NCBI GenBank assembly: GCA_024235635.1
Contig: JACKMA010000001.1
Span: forward strand, 744,001 to 808,000
Source of the DNA: Zoogloeaceae bacterium
GTDB taxonomy: Bacteria; Pseudomonadota; Gammaproteobacteria; Burkholderiales; Rhodocyclaceae
DNA length: 64,000 nt
Direction: 5' to 3'
Positions 61,407 to 64,000 of this stretch are shown one piece after another (within the stretch, counting starts at the first letter, position 1; every line of letters starts with the position of its first letter). The notes under the pieces are model-generated. The model had not been told where the DNA came from. It ran no database searches and was given only the letters and a program-made list of their open reading frames with translations. Position numbers and translations under genes: made by a program.

Positions 61407-64000
61407 TTGGATCTGAACGCCCTCGCCTCCGGCTACCGCTTGATGTGGTACGAAATCGACTCCGTGCTGGGGCACGGCGGTTTCGGCATCACCTATCTGG
61501 CGACCGACACCAATCTCAACCAGAAGGTCGCGATCAAGGAATATTTTCCGGCCAACATCGCGATTCGCACCGGGGACAACCGCGTCGCGCCGTCGTCGGC
61601 GAAGAAGGCGGAAACCTATTCATGGGGCCTGTCACGCTTTCTGGCCGAAGCGCAGACCCTCGCCAAATTCCGCCATACGGGCATCGTCCAAGTGTTCAGC
61701 GTGTTCGAGGCCAACGGCAGCGCCTACATGGTGATGGAGTTCGTCCGCGGCGAGAGCCTGGGAGACCGGCTCAAGTCGCGCGCCGTGGTTGACGAAGCGA
61801 CGATACTGCGAGCCCTGTATCCACTGCTCGACGGCCTGCAACTGATTCACGACGCCGGCTTCATCCACCGTGACATCAAGCCGGACAACATCTTCCTCAG
61901 GGAAGACGGTTCGCCGGTCCTGCTGGACTTCGGTTCGGCGCGGCTCGCGATCGGCAGCCTGACGCAGACCCTGACGATGCTGGTATCGCCGGGCTATGCG
62001 CCCTTCGAACAATACAGTTCGAGTCAGGCGGGCACCGGCCGCCAGGGACCGTGGACCGATCTCTATTCGCTGGGCGCGACGCTCTACATGACGATATCCG
62101 GCCGCGGCCCGGTGGATTCGATCGCGCGCGCCACAGCCACCATCGCCGGTCACGCGGACCCCCTGCTGCCGGCGGTCGAGGTCGGCAAAGGTCGCTTTTC
62201 GGAGCAGTTCCTGGCTGCGATCGACAAGGCACTGGCCGTCCAGCCACAGGAACGGCCGCAAAGCATCGACGAGTGGAAGCAGTGGCTGCCGCCATTCGAG
62301 GGCGAGGCGAGCGCGACGACGACTGCGACCCGTGCGCCGGCGGCGACTAGCATCTGGACGCAGCCGCCGCCGATCGATGCGCCGCCCGTCGCGGCAGGCC
62401 CGGGCCCGACCGAGATCCTGCCGCCGCCATCGCAGCGAACCCTCGGACCCGCTGCCATCGCATCGTCACTGGCCATCGCAGCCGCCGTCGGCGCCGGCAT
62501 CTACTTCTGGCTCAACCGGGGCACCATCGACACACCGGCGACTGAAACGCCGGCCGTCGCACAGGTGCCACGCGACGAGCCCGCCGATATGCAGACGACG
62601 GCACCAAGCGCGGTCGAACCACCACCGGTGGCGCCCGAACCGACGCCGCAGCAGCGCATCGAGACCCTGCTCGCCCGCGCCGACGAAGCCCTGACCGCGG
62701 GCCGGCTGAGCCTGCCGGCCGGGCACAACGCACTCGGCTACTTTCGCGACGTGCTGGAACTCGACCCAGGCAATCAACAGGCCAGTACCGGTCTGCGGCG
62801 GGTCATGATGGGGCATCTGGCGTTCGCCCTGCATGCGCTCAAGCAGAACGAGTTTTCGGAGGCGCGCCGCCACCTGCAGGTGGCCGAGTCGATCGATGCC
62901 ACGGCGCGCGAGGTGGTCAGCGCACGCAAGCAACTCGAAACCGCCGAACTCGTGGCGAACCAGAGGCTTGCTGCCGAGCGTGCCCGCAATGCCCGTGTCG
63001 CCGGATTGCTGTCGCAGGCCGAGCGCGCGCTGGATGCCGGTCGCCTGGCAGCGCCGGAAGCGGACAATGCGGCAGATGCCTTGGCCGAAGTGCTCGAACT
63101 CGAGCCCGACAATGCCGATGCACGTCAGGGCCTCGCCCGCGTCGGTCGTGAGCTGCTGGCCCGCGTGGCAGCCGCGACCACGGCCGGCGAGTTCGCACAG
63201 GCGCACCAGGGGCTGCAGGCTGCCGCCACAATCGACGACACAATGGCCGGACTCGACGCAGCACGCGCACGACTCGATGGCGCCGAAAAGGCGGAGCAGC
63301 AGAGACTCGCCGCCAACAGGGCGCGCCAGGCCCGCATCGGCGAATTGCTCACTGCGGGCAAGGCCGCGATCCGCGCCGACCGCCTGGGCCCACCATCGCG
63401 CGACAACGCGCTCGACAGTTTCAGGGCGGTGCTCGAACTCGATGCCGACAATGCCGCCGCGCGCGAAGGCATCGAGGCCATCGTCGCGCGACATCTCCAG
63501 TCTGCCGGTGCGGCCATCGCGAAAGGCGACTTCGCCGCGGCCCGTGATCGTGTCGACGCTGCCAGGGCGATCGACGACAAGGCGCCGCGGATCGCCGAGA
63601 CCGCCAGGCAATTGAGCGAAGCCGAGCAGGCGGCAGCGGAGCGCGCGCGCCAGCAGCGCATCGCGCAGGCGCTCGGCCACGCCACGGCCGCGCTCGACGC
63701 CGGCCGACTGGGCCCGCCGACACCGGACAATGCCCTCGATGGCTTCCGTGCCGTGCTCGAAATCGACCGCGACAATCCGGTGGCGAAGGCCGGCGTCCAA
63801 CGCGTCGTGCAGGCGCACATCAAACTCGCGCTGCAGGCTGGCGACAGCGAGGATTTCGATCGCGCGCGCAGCCAGCTCGAAGCCGCTGGCCAGATCGACG
63901 CCGACGCGCCGGCACTGGCCGTGGCACGCCGACGGGTGGCCGAAGCTGTCCGCGCCCGGGAAGATCGCGAGGCGGCCGAGCGCGCCCGCGTCGCCCGAAT
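61407..64000 (+). CDS. Ser/Thr kinase with C-terminal tandem repeats, cut by window end
   Basis: At least 864 residues with no stop before the window ends. Kinase domain: GHGGFG near residue 25, Lys44 in VAIK, HRDIKPDN 154-161, DFG 174-176, SPGYAPFEQY and PWTDLYSLGATLYMTISG. A Pro/Ala linker, one transmembrane helix (~349-368) and a second Pro/Thr linker follow. From residue 417 come repeats of 113 residues (one of 108), each with R-I/V-xx-LL, AGRL-xxP-xxDNAL, F-R-x-VLELD-xDN, and a long charged coil. TTG 61407 keeps the GYRLMWYEI lead; ATG 61443 is the alternative. Kinase residues intact. Confidence 0.88.
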   Translation, partial: MDLNALASGYRLMWYEIDSVLGHGGFGITYLATDTNLNQKVAIKEYFPANIAIRTGDNRVAPSSAKKAETYSWGLSRFLAEAQTLAKFRHTGIVQVFSVFEANGSAYMVMEFVRGESLGDRLKSRAVVDEATILRALYPLLDGLQLIHDAGFIHRDIKPDNIFLREDGSPVLLDFGSARLAIGSLTQTLTMLVSPGYAPFEQYSSSQAGTGRQGPWTDLYSLGATLYMTISGRGPVDSIARATATIAGHADPLLPAVEVGKGRFSEQFLAAIDKALAVQPQERPQSIDEWKQWLPPFEGEASATTTATRAPAATSIWTQPPPIDAPPVAAGPGPTEILPPPSQRTLGPAAIASSLAIAAAVGAGIYFWLNRGTIDTPATETPAVAQVPRDEPADMQTTAPSAVEPPPVAPEPTPQQRIETLLARADEALTAGRLSLPAGHNALGYFRDVLELDPGNQQASTGLRRVMMGHLAFALHALKQNEFSEARRHLQVAESIDATAREVVSARKQLETAELVANQRLAAERARNARVAGLLSQAERALDAGRLAAPEADNAADALAEVLELEPDNADARQGLARVGRELLARVAAATTAGEFAQAHQGLQAAATIDDTMAGLDAARARLDGAEKAEQQRLAANRARQARIGELLTAGKAAIRADRLGPPSRDNALDSFRAVLELDADNAAAREGIEAIVARHLQSAGAAIAKGDFAAARDRVDAARAIDDKAPRIAETARQLSEAEQAAAERARQQRIAQALGHATAALDAGRLGPPTPDNALDGFRAVLEIDRDNPVAKAGVQRVVQAHIKLALQAGDSEDFDRARSQLEAAGQIDADAPALAVARRRVAEAVRAREDREAAERARVAR
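62655..64000 (+). repeat. Tandem 339-bp coding repeats
   Basis: Repeat units start at 62655, 62994, 63333, 63657 and 63996, giving spacings of 339, 339, 324 and 339 bp, all in frame. Protein units share DNALDxFRAVLELDxDN, then a GDFxxAR-type helix and an AAERAR-rich coil. The fifth unit is cut by the window edge. These look like degenerate TPR-like helical hairpins repeated as a block. Confidence 0.75.

Noticed and set aside
62655..64000. CRISPR or short repeat array
   Set aside because: Repeats are long, imperfect and coding, with no spacers.

Overview
The window is GC-rich chromosomal DNA of a Pseudomonadota bacterium, most likely gamma- or betaproteobacterial. Supporting features are trpG-trpD-trpC followed by tamB, an H-NS-type protein, aidB, a hyi/glxR/glycerate-kinase set, a CHRD protein with a PEP-CTERM tail, and ATGA/GTGA-overlapped operons throughout. 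Genus cannot be told from the sequence alone. No rRNA, tRNA, CRISPR array, transposase or integrase was found.

Left end (1-4450): a visibly less GC-rich accessory segment. It holds an operator-rich leader, two small genes, a hairpin, a phage/plasmid-type replication initiator (Rep), an XRE regulator, an unknown 255-aa protein and an HNH endonuclease. The last four genes are overlapped or abutted start to stop, so an apparent nuclease pair rides as cargo in a replication operon. It ends in a 13-bp tandem duplication, a hairpin and a strong terminator.

4.8-18.4 kb: a bacteriohemerythrin; a minus-strand four-gene operon (double-sensor MFS transporter, ABC-type binding protein, membrane Ser/Thr kinase with Cache/HAMP, alpha/beta hydrolase) that looks like an undescribed sensing/transport circuit; the divergent glycerate pathway (hyi, glxR, glycerate 2-kinase); a PAS-GGDEF-hemerythrin cyclase; and an Xre/RES toxin-antitoxin pair with a secreted protein coupled behind it.

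18.4-36.1 kb: a small diheme cytochrome, trxC, recQ, a pseudo-receiver/COG2229 GTPase/4-fold beta flower cassette, LysR with MFS and nitronate monooxygenase, a PQQ-type sugar dehydrogenase lipoprotein, a TIR-TM-SUMF1 gene split by one in-frame UGA at a conserved Trp position, a SnoaL/F420-like pair, aidB, a GNAT, a transglutaminase, an FKBP and msrA.

36.2-54 kb: tamB-trpC-trpD-trpG as one minus-strand block, a BLUF photoreceptor divergent from a Crp/Fnr regulator, a CPA1 antiporter with an RCK-like tail, a soluble CZB chemoreceptor, a SEC-C/TPR/OGT protein, a B12-binding radical SAM enzyme, a SixA-like phosphatase, an NHL propeller and two secreted proteins.

55-64 kb: gamma-glutamyltransferase, a Gtr-type three-gene surface glycosylation cluster, an H-NS-like protein and a second Ser/Thr kinase. 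The kinase carries a tandem 113-residue repeat region and runs off the right edge.
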